DNA from: Halogranum rubrum
GTDB lineage: Archaea > Halobacteriota > Halobacteria > Halobacteriales > Haloferacaceae
DNA length: 64,000 bases
Assembly: GCF_900114455.1 (NCBI RefSeq)
Contig: NZ_FOTC01000003.1
Coordinates: forward strand, 246,124-310,123
Direction of reading: 5' to 3'
Of the stretch, positions 10,230 to 19,414 are shown piece by piece. The position numbers were made by a program, and so were the translations under genes. The notes beneath the pieces are model-generated. The model saw only the letters and a list, made by a program, of their open reading frames with translations, had not been told where the DNA came from and ran no database searches. Positions within the stretch are counted from its first letter, which is position 1, and every line of letters starts with the position of its first letter.

Positions 10230-12662
10230 ATGACCACCACAGGACCTCTTCAGATACTCATCGGCGTCGACGAGCCGATGGTTTCGTCCCTGTTAGCGGA
10301 CTGTCCGGACGTCGAGATAATTTCCCACGAGACACTCGGGACCGCCGACACCGACGAGACGGACCCGGGTCGGAACACGCAGAAAGTTGCTGCGACACTC
10401 GACGCGCTCGACCCCGACTGTCTTCTCGTCACCGGCCCAGACAGTCTCGACGTGGCGGTGGTCGAGGCGGTCCGGGCGCGAGGGATTCCGGTCGTCGCCT
10501 ACACCGACGCCGCAATCGACCGACTCACGACGTGTGAGCACATCTCCGGCTACGTCCGGCGTGACGACGGCGGTGCGGACGACCGCCGTCGCCTCCTCGA
10601 CGAACTCGCGTGGGTCACGTCTCAAGAGACTCGACAGCAACTTCGAGACAGTACCGACCAGGTCACGATGCTTCACGACGCGACGGCCGAACTGGTCGGT
10701 GCGGAGACGCCCGAAGAACTGTACCAGTCGACGGTCGACGTCGCCGCCAACGTCCTCGATTTCGACACCTGCTACGTCGGCATCGTCGACGGCGAGTATA
10801 TCGTCCCGAAGGCAGTCTCGACGGACACACCGGACAGCGGTTTTCGTCGGATGCGCATCGACGAAGGACTCGCCGGAAAGACCTACCAGACGAAGACGTC
10901 ACAACTGGTCCACCACATCGAAGAAGACAGCGACGCCAAACCGGCCCAATCGTCGTATCGGTCCGGTATCAGCGTCCCCATCGGCTCACACGGCGTCTTT
11001 CAGGCGGTGTCGACTCACCTCGACGCGTTCGACGAACGAGACCGGCAGTTGGCCGAACTGCTCATCGGACACGTCGCCGAGATACTGACACGGCTCCGAG
11101 CCGAGTCGGTAGTCCAGACTCGACAGACCAAGATCACTCGCCTCCACGAGGGAGCGATGGACCTCGTCGCCGCTCGCTCCCGAGCGGAACTCTTCGAGCG
11201 GACGGTCACCGTCGCCAAGACGATCCTCGACTTCGACCGGACGTACATCTTCGCCGCGTCCGGTGGCGAGTTCGTCCCGGTGGCGAAGTCGGCGCCACCG
11301 GACGCCGTCGACGTCGGCCGACTTCCGCTCGACTACGGTGCCGTCGGCAAGACCTACCGAACCGGCGAGTCACGGCTGACGCCGGACATCCACGCCGACG
11401 CCGACGCCGACCCAGTCGGCGACATCTACGGGTCGGGAATCAGCGTCCGCATCGACGATGTCGGCGTCTTTCAGGCTGCTGCACGTGACACACGTCAGTT
11501 CGACGAGACCGACCTCGAACTGGCAGAGTTACTCATCTCACACGTGACGGCGACGTTGAAACGCATCGAAGCCGAGTCGGGGCTCCGAGACGAGCGTGAC
11601 CGTCTGGCCGCCCTCTTCGAGAACATTCCCGACGCGGCAGTCACGTTCGAGTTCGACGACGACCGACCCGTCGTTCAGCGGGTCAACACCATGTTCGAGT
11701 ACGTGTTCGGCTACCCGGCCGACGAAATCGTCGGCGCGAACATCGACGAGTACGTCGTCCCACCGGCGAACGACGCAGAGGCGACGACGTTCAACGAGAA
11801 GCTTCAACAGGGGACGAGCCTCCGGACGAGCGTCCGCAGGCAGACGGCGACTGGCGTCCGCGACTTCTTACTCCACGTCGTCCCTGTCCACCTCGACCAG
11901 ACGAACACCAGTGGCTACGCTATCTACACCGACGTCACCGAGCAGAGGGAGCGAGAACGCGAACTCCGACGACAGAACGAGCGACTGGACGAGTTCGCGA
12001 GCATCGTCTCACACGACCTCCGGAACCCGCTCACCGTCGCGACGGGGTATCTCGACCTCGTCCAAGAGACAGTCGACGACCCGAATCTCGAACCAATCGA
12101 CGACGCACTCGACCAGATGGCCCGACTCATCGACGACCTCCTGACGCTCGCACGCAAGGGGCAGGTCGTGGGCGAGACGACGACAGTCGACCTCCAGACG
12201 GCGACGATGGACGCGTGGAGTCACGTCGAGACGAGCGACGTCGAACTCGTGGTGTCGCTCAGTGAGGAGTCGACGGTCGACGCGGACTACAACCGCCTCA
12301 TCGACCTCCTCCAGAACCTGTTTCGGAACGCGGTGGAGCATGGCTCCACGAGCAACCGGACGAACTGGACGGAGTCCGGTGACGCGGTGGAGCACGGGTC
12401 GACAGCGGACGACGACCCGGAGACAGCCAAGACGACAACTGTTCGCGTCGAGAACACCGCCGACGGGTTCGCCGTCGAGGACGACGGACCCGGAATCCCG
12501 GCGGGCGACCGCGAGTCGGTGTTCGAGACGGGGTACTCGACGTCAACGGACGGCACTGGATTCGGCCTCGCTATCGTCCGGCGAATCGCCGAGGCACACG
12601 GCTGGGAGGTCACCGTCGAGGCCGGGAGCGAGGGCGGTGCTCGCTTCGAGTTCTCGGTGTGA
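10230..12662 (+). CDS. Sensor histidine kinase: REC-like, GAF, GAF, PAS, HisKA, HATPase
   Basis: The 810-residue soluble kinase has, in order: an N-terminal receiver-like fold (about 1-125) in which the strand expected to carry the phospho-acceptor Asp reads CLLVTGPDS, so it is probably not phosphorylated; two GAF domains (about 140-300 and 305-455); a PAS domain (about 465-580); a HisKA box with IVSHDLRNPL near 596; and an HATPase with an N-box LLQNLFRNAVEHGS and G-boxes DDGPGIP and GTGFGLAIV. No membrane segment is visible, so it should sense a cytoplasmic or diffusible signal such as redox state or light. The segment AVEHGST occurs twice, 25 residues apart, inside the HATPase domain. No response regulator is adjacent. 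Confidence 0.92.
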   Translation: MTTTGPLQILIGVDEPMVSSLLADCPDVEIISHETLGTADTDETDPGRNTQKVAATLDALDPDCLLVTGPDSLDVAVVEAVRARGIPVVAYTDAAIDRLTTCEHISGYVRRDDGGADDRRRLLDELAWVTSQETRQQLRDSTDQVTMLHDATAELVGAETPEELYQSTVDVAANVLDFDTCYVGIVDGEYIVPKAVSTDTPDSGFRRMRIDEGLAGKTYQTKTSQLVHHIEEDSDAKPAQSSYRSGISVPIGSHGVFQAVSTHLDAFDERDRQLAELLIGHVAEILTRLRAESVVQTRQTKITRLHEGAMDLVAARSRAELFERTVTVAKTILDFDRTYIFAASGGEFVPVAKSAPPDAVDVGRLPLDYGAVGKTYRTGESRLTPDIHADADADPVGDIYGSGISVRIDDVGVFQAAARDTRQFDETDLELAELLISHVTATLKRIEAESGLRDERDRLAALFENIPDAAVTFEFDDDRPVVQRVNTMFEYVFGYPADEIVGANIDEYVVPPANDAEATTFNEKLQQGTSLRTSVRRQTATGVRDFLLHVVPVHLDQTNTSGYAIYTDVTEQRERERELRRQNERLDEFASIVSHDLRNPLTVATGYLDLVQETVDDPNLEPIDDALDQMARLIDDLLTLARKGQVVGETTTVDLQTATMDAWSHVETSDVELVVSLSEESTVDADYNRLIDLLQNLFRNAVEHGSTSNRTNWTESGDAVEHGSTADDDPETAKTTTVRVENTADGFAVEDDGPGIPAGDRESVFETGYSTSTDGTGFGLAIVRRIAEAHGWEVTVEAGSEGGARFEFSV

Positions 12663-12719
12663 CGTCGTGAGTCTGTAACCAGGCGGAACGTTCAGGCCGT
12701 TCGCGTCCCTACCGCCTGT

Positions 12720-13232
12720 ATGGAACTGACACAGAGAGCACCGACTGGACGGCGCGACTGGGCGGCGCTCGTCGGATTCGTCGTCCTCGTCAACGTCGTC
12801 GGCGCGGTGCCGGCAGTGCTCGGCGGGCCGAACAGCGCGTGGTTCGCCGCGCTGGAGAAACCGTGGTTCTACCCACCACCGGCGACGTTCGGCGTCGTCT
12901 GGACGCTCCTGTTCACGCTGATGGGCGTCGCCGTCTGGCTGGTCTGGCGACGAGGGACGGACCGGAGACCGGTTCGACTCGCACTCGGTCTGTTCGTGCT
13001 CCAGTTCGTGTTCAACGTGGCGTGGACGCCCGTCTTCTTCGCGCTGGAGTCACCCGGCGTCGCGTTCTGGATCATCGTCGCGCTCGTCGTCGCCGTCGCG
13101 GGAACCATCGCCGCGTTCGCCCGCGTCGACCGACGCGCGGCCACACTGCTCGTTCCCTACCTCCTGTGGGGCTGTTTCGCGGCGGTGTTGAACTACACTA
13201 TCGTCCAGTTGAACGGGTACGCGCTCGTCTGA
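12720..13232 (+). CDS. tspO: TspO/MBR (tryptophan-rich sensory) protein
   Basis: The 170-residue membrane protein has five hydrophobic segments and family residues: WFAALEKPWFYPPPATFGVVW near 40-60, then FVFNVAWTPVFF near 100 and LLWGCFAAVLNYTIVQLN near the C-terminus. TspO proteins bind porphyrins and other tetrapyrroles and are linked to oxidative or light stress responses. It starts 57 bases after the histidine kinase and may be co-transcribed with it, which would join a GAF/PAS sensor with a tetrapyrrole-binding membrane protein. Confidence 0.92.
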   Translation: MELTQRAPTGRRDWAALVGFVVLVNVVGAVPAVLGGPNSAWFAALEKPWFYPPPATFGVVWTLLFTLMGVAVWLVWRRGTDRRPVRLALGLFVLQFVFNVAWTPVFFALESPGVAFWIIVALVVAVAGTIAAFARVDRRAATLLVPYLLWGCFAAVLNYTIVQLNGYALV

Positions 13233-13241
13233 AGCCGGAAC

Positions 13242-14261
13242 CTACTCGACGACCGTCGCGATGCGGTCGACGGCCTCGTCGATATCTTCGTCGGAGACGT
13301 CCCAGTTCGTACAGAAACGTGTCGTGTACTCGCCGAACGCGCCACAGCCGACGCCCGCCTCGGTACAGCGGTCGGCGAACTCGTCGCCCGTCATGCTCGC
13401 GCCCTCGCTGTCGACGACGACGATGTTAGTGTCCGGTGTCGGTACAGAGAGCCCCGAAACCTCGTTCAGGCCGTCGGCAAGCGCCTTTGCGTTCGCGTGG
13501 TCGGCGGCGAGTCGCTCGACGTTCTCGAGTGCGAGGAGACCGGGTGCGGCAATCATCCCGGCCTGTCGCATCCCGCCACCGAGGAGCTTCCGCGTGCGAC
13601 GCGCGCGAGCGATGAACTCCTCTGAACCAGCGAGCATCGACCCGACCGGCGCGCCGAGACCCTTCGAGAGACAGAACATGACGCTGTCGACGGGGGCGAC
13701 GAGGTCAGCGGGGTCGACGTCGAGCGCGATTGCGGCGTTGAACACGCGTGCACCGTCGAGGTGGACCGGCACGTCGTGCTCGTGGGCAGTCTCGGCGGCC
13801 GCTTCGATGTGGTCGACGGGGACGGCGATGCCGCCGCGACTGTTGTGGGTATTCTCGAGTGAGAGCAGGCCGGTTCCGGGGCGGTGGAGGTCCTCGTCGA
13901 CGAGATTCGTTCGTACTTGCTCGGGTGTCGGCACCGCGCGTTCGCCGCAGTCGACGGTGCGAACTTGGAGCCCCGACAACTGCGCGAGGCCACCGAGTTC
14001 CCACTTGACGACGTGGGCCTGGTCGTCGACGAGAATCTCCTGTCCTCTATCCGTGTGTGTCCGTGCAGCAATCTGGTTACCCATCGTCCCCGTCGGGACG
14101 TAGAGTGCGGCCTCCGTGCCGACGAGGTCCGCCGCGCGGCGTTCGAGTTCGTTGACGGTCGGGTCGTCGCCGTAGACGTCGTCGCCGACGTCGGCGTCGC
14201 GGGCGGCATCGCGCATGGCGTCGCTCGGGCGGGTGACGGTGTCGCTACGAAGGTCTATCAT
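13242..14261 (-). CDS. ltaE: Low-specificity L-threonine aldolase
   Basis: The 339-residue PLP enzyme splits L-threonine or allo-threonine to glycine and acetaldehyde. The family start DLRSDTVTRPSDAMRDA is at residues 3-19, the strand PVHLDGARVFNAA near 165 contains the PLP-binding Asp, and the Schiff-base Lys is in FCLSKGLGAPVGSML near 200. The gene is complete with an ATG at 14261 and is convergent with tspO, 9 bases away. Confidence 0.92.
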   Translation of the reverse strand: MIDLRSDTVTRPSDAMRDAARDADVGDDVYGDDPTVNELERRAADLVGTEAALYVPTGTMGNQIAARTHTDRGQEILVDDQAHVVKWELGGLAQLSGLQVRTVDCGERAVPTPEQVRTNLVDEDLHRPGTGLLSLENTHNSRGGIAVPVDHIEAAAETAHEHDVPVHLDGARVFNAAIALDVDPADLVAPVDSVMFCLSKGLGAPVGSMLAGSEEFIARARRTRKLLGGGMRQAGMIAAPGLLALENVERLAADHANAKALADGLNEVSGLSVPTPDTNIVVVDSEGASMTGDEFADRCTEAGVGCGAFGEYTTRFCTNWDVSDEDIDEAVDRIATVVE

Positions 14262-14339
14262 ATCCTCTCGATTCGGGGGCGGGGTGAAAGAAGTCGTGGT
14301 CGCGGCGGTGTGGGTCGTTCAGGCGGTGTGAAGTTCGGC

Positions 14340-15221
14340 TCAGGCGGTGTGACCGCGGCCGCGTCCACGGCCGCCGGCGAGGAGACCGTACGCCAGTCCG
14401 ACGACGGCGCTCAGACCGAGTAGCCCGCCGAGCCCGAACGACGACGAGAAGCCGTCGGGGCCGCTCTCGAACTGGAGGAGGTTCCACAGCGTCCCGGCCG
14501 GGCCGATGGTCAGCGACGTGACGCCGGCGATATCGAGCAGCATCGGGGCGAGCATCGCCGCGAGGACGAACAGGCCGAGGGCGACGCCGAAGCCGACGAG
14601 GCTGCTGCGGAGGACGGTCCGCGGGCTGTCGACGGGCACGTGCTCCGCGTCGCCGAAGACCCGAAGCCCGGTCACGTCGTCGACGACGTCGACGTCCGCG
14701 GGGTAGCGCAACAGGATCCGAACCATCCAGAGGTCGCCGACTGCGCCACCGATATTGAGCGCCAGCGGGACGGCGAGGACGGGCAGGTCCAACAGGAGCA
14801 TGAGCGGGACGCCGACGGCCGTGATGACGACGAGTGGCGTCAACGCGACGACGATAAACTGGTTGCGGGTGAACTCGGTGTCCGTCGTCGCGTACGCGTA
14901 CGGGAGGACGAAATAGGCGACGCCCGCGCCGTAGCGAGGCTTTCCGCCGTAGCGCTTCATCGCGACGCCGTGGAGGAGTTCGTGGACGACGATGGTACCG
15001 ACGGAGAGCAGGAGGACGACACCGACGCCGGCGGCGGCGTTGCCGAGGTTGTCGGCGTCGATGGTGACCGAGAGGTCGGTGTTGCCGGTCACGAGTGCGT
15101 AGAGGCCCGTGAGTGCGAAGAGGGCGGCCACGAATCCGGCGGTTCCGATACCGGTCCACTCGATAGCAGTCTGGCGGGAGACGGTGAACGTCGTGAGGGG
15201 TGAACGAGAGGATAGTGTCAT
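14340..15221 (-). CDS. DUF3267-type membrane zinc metalloprotease
   Basis: The 293-residue protein has about six hydrophobic segments and an HExxH zinc motif, TIVVHELLHGVAMKRYGG near residue 75-90, inside the membrane region. A second conserved-looking strand, FIVVALTPLVVITAVG, lies near 125, and the Asp of LNIGGAVGDLWM near 160 could be the third zinc ligand. This matches the DUF3267/YhfC-like intramembrane peptidase families rather than the S2P type with CBS domains found at 44910. Substrate unknown. The ATG at 15221 is preferred; the open frame runs further upstream but is antisense to the M29 gene. Confidence 0.8.
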   Translation of the reverse strand: MTLSSRSPLTTFTVSRQTAIEWTGIGTAGFVAALFALTGLYALVTGNTDLSVTIDADNLGNAAAGVGVVLLLSVGTIVVHELLHGVAMKRYGGKPRYGAGVAYFVLPYAYATTDTEFTRNQFIVVALTPLVVITAVGVPLMLLLDLPVLAVPLALNIGGAVGDLWMVRILLRYPADVDVVDDVTGLRVFGDAEHVPVDSPRTVLRSSLVGFGVALGLFVLAAMLAPMLLDIAGVTSLTIGPAGTLWNLLQFESGPDGFSSSFGLGGLLGLSAVVGLAYGLLAGGRGRGRGHTA

Positions 15222-15359
15222 AACATAGAGATCAACCGGCGAGGAGATAGCCTTGCTGTGAGAAGTGTACACTAGTGAGAGCAGACAGAGAAGCGGGTAT
15301 CGAGACGCTCCGACGACGGAACCCGAAAGGAGTATCCGCCACCTGTATGAAGAACCGGT

Positions 15360-16442
15360 ATGGACGCACGAATCCGCGAACACGCAGAGGTCATCGTCGA
15401 CCACTCGACGGACATCCAAGAGGGCGACAACGTCGTCGTCTACCTCCCGTCGGAGGCCGAGGACCTCGGCGTCGCGCTCCACGAACTCATCGGTGACCGC
15501 GGGGCGAACCCGCTGTATCTGAACTACTCGGACCGTGCCGACCGGGCGTTCCTCCGCGCACGCGAAGACGACTTCGACACACCGAGTCACCACCTCGCGA
15601 TGTACGAGGAAGCCGACGTGGTCATTCTCGCCCGCGCAGGCCCGAACCCCTCCGAGAAGAGCGACGTCTCGCCGGAGACGAACGCCGCCTACCGCCGCGC
15701 CTACCAGCCAGTCCAGAAGGAACGACTCTCGACGCGCTGGTGTCTCACGCAGTATCCGACGGGTGGCTACGCCCAGTTGGCGGGCATGAGCACCGAAGGC
15801 TACGAGAACTTCGTCTGGGACGCCGTCAACAAAGACTGGGACGAACAGCGCGAGTTCCAAGCCCAGATGGTCGAGATTCTCGACGGTGCCGACGAGGTTC
15901 ACATCGTGAGCGGCGACGAGACGGATCTGACGATGTCCGTCGCGGGCAACTCGACGCTCAACGACTACGGCGAGAAGAACCTCCCCGGCGGCGAAGTCTT
16001 TACTGCTCCTGTCAAGGACAGCGTCGAAGGCGACGTCTACTTCGACATGCCGCTGTACCGCTACGGCCGCGAAATCGAGGGCGTTCGCCTGACGTTCGAG
16101 AACGGAAAGGTCGTCTCGCACAGCGCCGAGCGCAACGAAGACCTGCTGACGGGCATCCTCGACACCGACGAGGGTGCACGCTACCTCGGCGAACTCGGTA
16201 TCGGGATGAACCGGTCTATCGACCAGTTCACCTACAACATGCTCTTCGACGAGAAGATGGGTGACACCGTCCACATGGCCGTCGGCAGCGCCTACGGCGA
16301 GACGGTCGGCGACGAGAACGAGACGAACGAGTCGGCCGAACACGTCGACATGATCGTCGACATGAGCGAGGAGTCGGTCATCGAAGTCGACGGCGACGTC
16401 GTCCAGCGCAACGGGACGTTCGTCTTCGAGGACGACTTCTAA
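15360..16442 (+). CDS. M29-family (thermophilic) aminopeptidase
   Basis: The 360-residue protein has the aminopeptidase T/PepS fold. The N-terminal NADH-like domain includes EGDNVVVYLPSEAEDLGVAL. The C-terminal metal-binding domain includes LPGGEVFTAPVKDSVEG near 210, GILDTDEGARYLGELGIGMN near 265 and the His/Glu-rich MGDTVHMAVGSAYGE near 298. These give the Glu, His and Asp ligands of the dinuclear cobalt/zinc site. It removes N-terminal residues from peptides in the cytoplasm. Its last nine codons and the following bases are copied 98 bp downstream (see the repeat at 16413). Confidence 0.88.
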   Translation: MDARIREHAEVIVDHSTDIQEGDNVVVYLPSEAEDLGVALHELIGDRGANPLYLNYSDRADRAFLRAREDDFDTPSHHLAMYEEADVVILARAGPNPSEKSDVSPETNAAYRRAYQPVQKERLSTRWCLTQYPTGGYAQLAGMSTEGYENFVWDAVNKDWDEQREFQAQMVEILDGADEVHIVSGDETDLTMSVAGNSTLNDYGEKNLPGGEVFTAPVKDSVEGDVYFDMPLYRYGREIEGVRLTFENGKVVSHSAERNEDLLTGILDTDEGARYLGELGIGMNRSIDQFTYNMLFDEKMGDTVHMAVGSAYGETVGDENETNESAEHVDMIVDMSEESVIEVDGDVVQRNGTFVFEDDF

Positions 16443-16557
16443 GAGTCTCTCAGTGGTCTTTTCATCCACGTTTTGCGAGTGAGCGAAGCGAGCGAGTAAA
16501 AGGTGGAACTGGGACGTTCGTCTTCGAGGACGACTTCTAAGAGTCTCTCAGCGGTCT
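16413..16557 (+). repeat. Direct duplication of the M29 gene 3' end
   Basis: Bases 16413-16459 and 16511-16557 are identical over 47 bp except for one change (T at 16454, C at 16552). The unit covers the last codons of the aminopeptidase, its stop and about 17 bases of 3' sequence. Between the copies is an imperfect stem (CCACGTTTT, 16466-16474, against AAAAGGTGG, 16498-16506) enclosing a GAGCGA-rich loop. Each copy ends near a T-containing run (16459-16461; 16566-16571), so both may act as termination sites. The second copy is out of any plausible reading frame. Confidence 0.9.
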
Positions 16558-16582
16558 CTTCGCGATTTTTTCGTCTGCGGCG

Positions 16583-17035
16583 TTACGCGCTCTGTCTCGT
16601 CGATGCCCAGTGACGAGCGGAACTGGCGACGACCCACAACCCACCGAGAAGCGTGAGCACCGTCCCGAGTCCGACGAGGCCGAGCCATCCGCCGAACTGG
16701 TAGAGGACGGGGTCCAGACCGAGTCGCTCCCACGGAATCGCGAGCGCGGCGTGCCCGAGCGCGGCGAACCCACAGCCGGTTTGTAAGACGAGTCGCTGGC
16801 GTCCGTCGAGTCGGGCGAACCGTTCGCTCGCGGCGAGGACGACGGCGTCGAACGCGACGACGAGCGCCGAGAGGCCGAGGGCAAGACCGAAGGCGGCGAC
16901 GAGACCCGCGACGAAGCCGTCACCGCGTGGTCCTTCGGAGACGGAGGAGAGTGTCTGCCAGCTGTACACGAGGACGGCGACACTTGAGAGACCACCGAAG
17001 CCAGCGATGGCGAACGACCGAGTGCGGGAATCCAT
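16583..17035 (-). CDS. Small membrane protein of unknown function
   Basis: The 150-residue protein has four hydrophobic segments: near residues 8-25, 40-70, 85-105 and 115-140. It starts at MDSRTRSFAIAGF (ATG at 17035), which places the first membrane segment at the N-terminus with the positive charges before it. No motif was recognised. It is convergent with the aminopeptidase and its duplicated tail. Confidence 0.65.
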   Translation of the reverse strand: MDSRTRSFAIAGFGGLSSVAVLVYSWQTLSSVSEGPRGDGFVAGLVAAFGLALGLSALVVAFDAVVLAASERFARLDGRQRLVLQTGCGFAALGHAALAIPWERLGLDPVLYQFGGWLGLVGLGTVLTLLGGLWVVASSARHWASTRQSA

Positions 17036-17174
17036 AGCCGGACGACAGGTCGAGCATCGATAAGCCCTCGTCGTCTTGAATCTCGTGTGAGAAATAGTTT
17101 CACAGGAATCGAAAATACAACTTCTCACGACAGTTGGCGCAGGATTTAACTGTGTGTTTCACTCTCACATACAT

Positions 17175-17330
17175 ATGCCGAAACTGAACTGTCCAGACTG
17201 CCAGCGAGACATCGGGATGCACGAACTGAAGGCGAAGACGACGACCGTCCAGTCCGGCGGGTTCAGTACGAAGTATCGGTGTCCGTTCTGTCGAACCGAC
17301 ATGGACAGCGTCGCCGACTATCTGGTGTAG
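17175..17330 (+). CDS. 51-residue zinc-ribbon mini protein
   Basis: A short ORF from ATG 17175 to TAG 17328 encodes 51 residues. Two CxxC knuckles, CPDC at 6-9 and CPFC at 37-40, are separated by 27 residues containing a Gly-Gly turn, which is a typical zinc ribbon. Haloarchaea have many such proteins below 60 residues; several are needed for swarming or biofilm behaviour, but this one cannot be matched to any of them. A weak TATA-like TTTAACT lies near 17145, about 25-30 bases before the start. It is convergent with lrp. Confidence 0.75.
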   Translation: MPKLNCPDCQRDIGMHELKAKTTTVQSGGFSTKYRCPFCRTDMDSVADYLV

Positions 17331-17372
17331 CTAGCGCTCGGCGAGAGTGAGAGACGGGGTGAGGAGCGGCCG

Positions 17373-17831
17373 TTACTCTTCGACGTCGAGTTCGAACTGC
17401 TCGTTCTCGACGACGGAGTTGAGGACGACGCTGGTGTTGGACTCGCGGATGTCGGCGTCCGTGAGCAGCGCCTTGATCTGGCGGTTCATGCCGTCGGTGT
17501 CGGTGAACTTGCCGATGGCGATGACGTCGTAGTCGCCCGTGACCTCGTAGACGGAGATCATCTGCTTCTCTTCGCGGAGTCGCTCGGTGATGTCGGGGAG
17601 TTTGCTCCCTTCGACCTTCAGTTGGATGACGGCCGTGACGTCGTAGCCGAGCGCGTCGTAGTTGACCTTCGGTGTGTACCCCTCGATGACACCTTCGTCT
17701 TCGAGGTCGCGGAGGTGATTCGACACGGTCGTGACCGAGACGTCGAGTTTCTCCGCGAGACTTCGAAGACTCGCGCGACCGTCGCCGAGCAGTGCATTGA
17801 TAAGTTTGGCGTCGAGGTTTTCGTACGTCAT
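17373..17831 (-). CDS. lrp: Lrp/AsnC-family transcriptional regulator
   Basis: The 152-residue protein has an N-terminal winged HTH ([20 protein letters not shown], recognition helix in [17 protein letters not shown], about 5-50) and a C-terminal RAM effector domain (about 65-140, with [17 protein letters not shown]). Lrp proteins form octamers that sense amino acids. It is divergent from glnA with 126 bases between the starts. The same arrangement is known in Halobacterium, where Lrp affects glnA, so control of glutamine synthesis is the likely role. The ATG at 17831 is preferred over the in-frame upstream codon at 17852. Confidence 0.92.
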   Translation of the reverse strand: MTYENLDAKLINALLGDGRASLRSLAEKLDVSVTTVSNHLRDLEDEGVIEGYTPKVNYDALGYDVTAVIQLKVEGSKLPDITERLREEKQMISVYEVTGDYDVIAIGKFTDTDGMNRQIKALLTDADIRESNTSVVLNSVVENEQFELDVEE

Positions 17832-17957
17832 TACACCAACGGTCTCCCTCACCCCATTAGAATTTTACGAATATCCACTTCTCACAGAGACCTGCCGCGT
17901 TTGCACCAGCCGATAAAATCTTTATACTGGGTGTATTCGGTAACGAGTGTCCAGAAC
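17832..17957. promoter_or_regulatory. Divergent lrp-glnA control region
   Basis: For glnA, a TATA element CTTTATACT at 17920-17928 lies about 30-35 bases before the ATG. For lrp, an AT-rich block (minus strand CGTAAAATTC, around 17860-17870) lies about 30 bases before its ATG. The centre (17871-17915) is available for regulator binding; no clear perfect palindrome is visible there. Confidence 0.6.
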
Positions 17958-19322
17958 ATGACGGACGAAAATATAGCACCCGATGGTGGTCTGAGCGCGG
18001 ACGCACAGGCCGTCGTTGACGAGATTGAAGAGAACGATGTCGACTTCCTCCGGTTGCAGTTTACCGACATCCTGGGAACCGTCAAAAACGTCGCCGTCCC
18101 GGCCACACAGGCCGAGAAGGCGTTCACCGAAGGAATCTATTTCGACGGGTCGTCTATCGAAGGCTTCGTGCGCATTCAGGAATCCGACATGCGCCTCACC
18201 CCCGACCCCTCGACGTTTGCGATTCTGCCGTGGCGCGACGGCCGCTCGGCGCGCCTCATCTGTGACGTTGTCAACACCTCGACCGGCGAACCGTTCGAGG
18301 GCGACCCCCGAACCATCCTGAAGGACGCCATCGACCGCGCCAACGAGATGGGTTACAAGGTCAACGCCGCTCCGGAACCGGAGTTCTTCCTCTTCGAGGA
18401 GGACGAAGACGGGCGCGCGACGACGAAGACGAACGACGTCGGTGGCTACTTCGACCTCGCTCCGAAGGACCTCGCGTCCGACGTCCGTCGTGACATCATC
18501 TACGGTCTCGAACAGATGGACTTCGAGATCGAAGCCTCGCACCACGAGGTCGCCGAGGGCCAACACGAGATCAACTTCGAGTACGACGACGCGCTCACGA
18601 CGGCCGACAACGTCGGAACGTTCCGAACGGTCGTTCGCGCCATCGCCGCACAGCACGACCTGCACGCGACGTTCATGCCGAAGCCGATTCCGAAGATCAA
18701 CGGCTCCGGGATGCACACCCACATCTCGCTTTTCACCGAGGACGGCGAGAACGCGTTCCACGACGACGACGACGAGTTCAACCTGAGCAGCACGGCACAC
18801 TCGTTCCTCCAAGGAATTCTGGAACACGCCCCGGCACTCGCCGCCGTCACCAACCCGACGGTCAACAGCTACAAGCGTCTGGTTCCCGGCTACGAGGCAC
18901 CCGTCTACATCGCGTGGTCCGACCGTAACCGCTCGGCGCTCATCCGCAAGCCGGCCGCGCGCGTCCCGGCCGCCTCCCGTATCGAGGCTCGCTTCCCGGA
19001 CCCGTCGTGTAACCCGTACCTCGCACTCGCCGCGCTCATCCACGCCGGTCTGGAAGGTATCGAGAACGACCTCGAAGCGCCGGACCCGGTCCGCGAGAAC
19101 ATCTACGAGTTCGACGAGGAGAAGCGCAAAGAGTACGGCATCGAGACGCTGCCGTCGAACCTCGGCGAGGCCATCGACGCGCTCGAAGAGGACGAAGTCG
19201 TCCAAAACGCACTCGGTGAGCACGTCTACGAGAAGTTCGTCGAGGCCAAGCGCCAAGAGTACGACGAGTACCGTATCGACGTCTCCCAGTGGGAACTCGA
19301 CCAGTACCTCGAGAAGTTCTAA
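17958..19322 (+). CDS. glnA: Glutamine synthetase, type I
   Basis: The 454-residue enzyme makes glutamine from glutamate, ammonia and ATP. Visible signatures: the N-terminal [25 protein letters not shown] near 60, the metal-site [11 protein letters not shown] near 135, [17 protein letters not shown] near 195, [19 protein letters not shown] near 235 and [19 protein letters not shown] near 305. The adenylylation loop typical of GSI-beta is not present, which fits archaeal GSI. The ATG at 17958 follows a TATA box at about 17920. Ammonia assimilation is its role, with Lrp next door as probable regulator. Confidence 0.96.
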   Translation: MTDENIAPDGGLSADAQAVVDEIEENDVDFLRLQFTDILGTVKNVAVPATQAEKAFTEGIYFDGSSIEGFVRIQESDMRLTPDPSTFAILPWRDGRSARLICDVVNTSTGEPFEGDPRTILKDAIDRANEMGYKVNAAPEPEFFLFEEDEDGRATTKTNDVGGYFDLAPKDLASDVRRDIIYGLEQMDFEIEASHHEVAEGQHEINFEYDDALTTADNVGTFRTVVRAIAAQHDLHATFMPKPIPKINGSGMHTHISLFTEDGENAFHDDDDEFNLSSTAHSFLQGILEHAPALAAVTNPTVNSYKRLVPGYEAPVYIAWSDRNRSALIRKPAARVPAASRIEARFPDPSCNPYLALAALIHAGLEGIENDLEAPDPVRENIYEFDEEKRKEYGIETLPSNLGEAIDALEEDEVVQNALGEHVYEKFVEAKRQEYDEYRIDVSQWELDQYLEKF

Positions 19323-19414
19323 CGCCGACTCACCGACTCGGTCTTTTTTGGCTGTCACGCCCCACTAGCCGTCGGTACGCGACGACGAATCCGACCGCAA
19401 TCGCGGAGGACCGC

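Noticed and set aside
15222-16469. Upstream extension of the DUF3267 protease frame, opposite the M29 gene
   Set aside because: The extension is antisense to the aminopeptidase and has shadow composition; the ATG at 15221 gives a normal membrane-protein start.
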